Source: Sulfurovum sp. (GTDB lineage Bacteria > Campylobacterota > Campylobacteria > Campylobacterales > Sulfurovaceae). Taken from it: 32,717 bases of DNA. Numbering within the stretch: the stretch's first letter is position 1; every line of letters starts with the position of its first letter. The notes beneath the pieces were generated by a model that did not search any database, had not been told where the DNA came from, and saw only the letters and a list, made by a program, of their open reading frames with translations. Where the stretch lies: the NCBI GenBank assembly GCA_026982075.1, contig JALSHU010000106.1:1-32717 (forward strand), written 5' to 3'. The position numbers and the translations under genes are program-made. Below, piece after piece: positions 31,789 through 32,717 of this stretch.

Positions 31789-32717
31789 TTAAAACCTTTT
31801 TTCCAATAGTTTCAAGCTTTGGCATCCTTCTTGAATGCCCCCATCACATGCTAAGCCATAAAAATGCATAGCATCTTGTTTATTTTGCTCTCTGCCTATA
31901 CCATTCTCATATATATTCCCCATATTATAACATCCCAAAGCATCTGCATTCTGACATGCCTTATCAAAAAAATCATGGGCTTTTTTATAATCTTCTTTCA
32001 CGCCTTGTGCTGTAATATATAATGTACCTAAAGTAGAACATGATCTTGCATTATCTTCCTTACACGCCCGATTTAAGAGACTGACCGCTTGAGAGTAGTC
32101 TTGTTTTACCCCATTTCCATCAAGATACATATGCCCTAAATCAGCACAACCTTTAGAGTATGTTTCATTACATGTATGTTCAAAAAGTTGTTTTGCTTTG
32201 GTATAATTACGTTGTACACCTACTCCTTTGAGATAGAATGTTCCCACCATATAACAAGAATCAAAAGTACGTTTACTACTTAACTCACAACCTGCAGTAT
32301 ATGCTTTGAGTGCTTCTTTATTACTTTTTTTTGTACCAATACCTTTAAGATACATATCACCTAGACTATAGCAAGCATCTCCATCACCTTGCGTACAAGC
32401 ATTTTTTGTACTCTCAAATAGTTGTGGATTAATCACAGAATTACTTTGACTCTTGTCTGTAGTTTTTTTCACCATATAATCATCACGCCTCTCTCCTAAA
32501 CCCTGAACTTCCATCTTTCCAAATTCACTACAGGAATCTTCATGATTTGCTTTTTTACATCCACGTTTATATGCTTCTCTTGCTTTATAGAAACTTTTTT
32601 CTGTACCTATGCCTTCATTATACATCTTGCCTAAACTATAACATGCATCTCCATCACCTAGGGCACATGCATTTTTAATTCCTATAAACTCTGAAGCATC
32701 AGGAGTTGCACATCCAG
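31789..32717 (-). CDS. Sel1-repeat protein with Cys pairs (Hcp-like), 5' end outside window
   Basis: The frame stays open to the right edge and the first visible codons read GCATPDASEFIGIKNACALG. The Gly-Cys may be a lipobox, with the signal peptide just outside the window. About seven 36-residue Sel1/TPR-like repeats follow, each with an A-x-x-x-Y or L-G-x-M-Y-x-x-G-x-G core and a pair of cysteines spaced C-x7-C (ACKEDNARSC and similar), forming a disulfide per repeat. This is the plan of Helicobacter cysteine-rich proteins (Hcp), secreted or periplasmic. The start at 32625 would be an internal Met. Confidence 0.87.
   Translation of the reverse strand, partial: GCATPDASEFIGIKNACALGDGDACYSLGKMYNEGIGTEKSFYKAREAYKRGCKKANHEDSCSEFGKMEVQGLGERRDDYMVKKTTDKSQSNSVINPQLFESTKNACTQGDGDACYSLGDMYLKGIGTKKSNKEALKAYTAGCELSSKRTFDSCYMVGTFYLKGVGVQRNYTKAKQLFEHTCNETYSKGCADLGHMYLDGNGVKQDYSQAVSLLNRACKEDNARSCSTLGTLYITAQGVKEDYKKAHDFFDKACQNADALGCYNMGNIYENGIGREQNKQDAMHFYGLACDGGIQEGCQSLKLLEKRF

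Overview
The window reads as a dense, AT-rich chromosomal segment from a Campylobacterota (epsilonproteobacterial) bacterium, most likely a Sulfurovum/Sulfurimonas-type organism. This is inferred from protein style and gene order, not from a database search. The supporting signs are a short LpxB, a QueH-type epoxyqueuosine reductase with a long C-terminal extension, a cysteine-paired Sel1 (Hcp-like) protein, the mltB-rlmH-dksA-membrane protein-dus order, and many overlapping stop/start junctions (TAATG, ATGA). I see no rRNA, tRNA, CRISPR, transposase, integrase or prophage gene. No gene-free stretch exceeds 300 bases.

Layout. 1-734 is the 5' part of anmK (minus), followed by a plus-strand class I aminotransferase. 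From 6908 down to 2090 runs a tight six-gene minus-strand operon: hemL, a VanZ-like protein, an AtpZ/AtpI-like protein, a four-helix membrane protein, an amidase lipoprotein and an SSS-family symporter. From about 6928 rightwards, a divergent promoter serves a TonB-like gene with a non-AUG start and a membrane-anchored alpha/beta hydrolase. A secreted L,D-transpeptidase (minus), a cupin and an NhaC-type antiporter follow. 12426-13971 is sixA-lpxB. 14059-16070 is an overlapping RNA-modification/nucleotide operon: queH, a short Sua5/YrdC, a HIT protein and a 47-aa protein. Then come a Tyr/Gly/Arg-rich lipoprotein and a fatty acid desaturase (both minus), an unknown gene with ywbE and yaiI, and mltG.

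20295-22744 (minus) is the most intriguing locus. It is a compact operon of a MotA/TolQ/ExbB-type channel with a long cytoplasmic tail, a MotB/ZorB-like protein with a long coiled coil and an OmpA-type peptidoglycan-binding domain, and an overlapping 54-aa protein. It looks like an ion-driven motor similar to Zorya ZorAB, but without any ZorC/ZorD effector. Next are an unknown 177-aa protein, a zinc ABC transporter (znuA-znuC-znuB) with a tiny glycine-rich lipoprotein, an ArsR-family regulator carrying a CVCD metal site, and a TauE/SafE transporter. 31223 down to 27310 is mltB-rlmH-dksA-membrane protein-dus. The window closes with a low-molecular-weight phosphatase and a partial Sel1 lipoprotein.

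Functional themes. Peptidoglycan turnover recurs (AnmK, amidase, L,D-transpeptidase, MltG, MltB, the OmpA-domain stator-like protein). So do tRNA/rRNA modification (QueH, Sua5, Dus, RlmH) and envelope energisation and transport (TonB, NhaC, SSS, Znu). Several strong -10 boxes lie so close to their start codon that leaderless mRNAs are predicted for mltG and znuA, and less surely for arsR.
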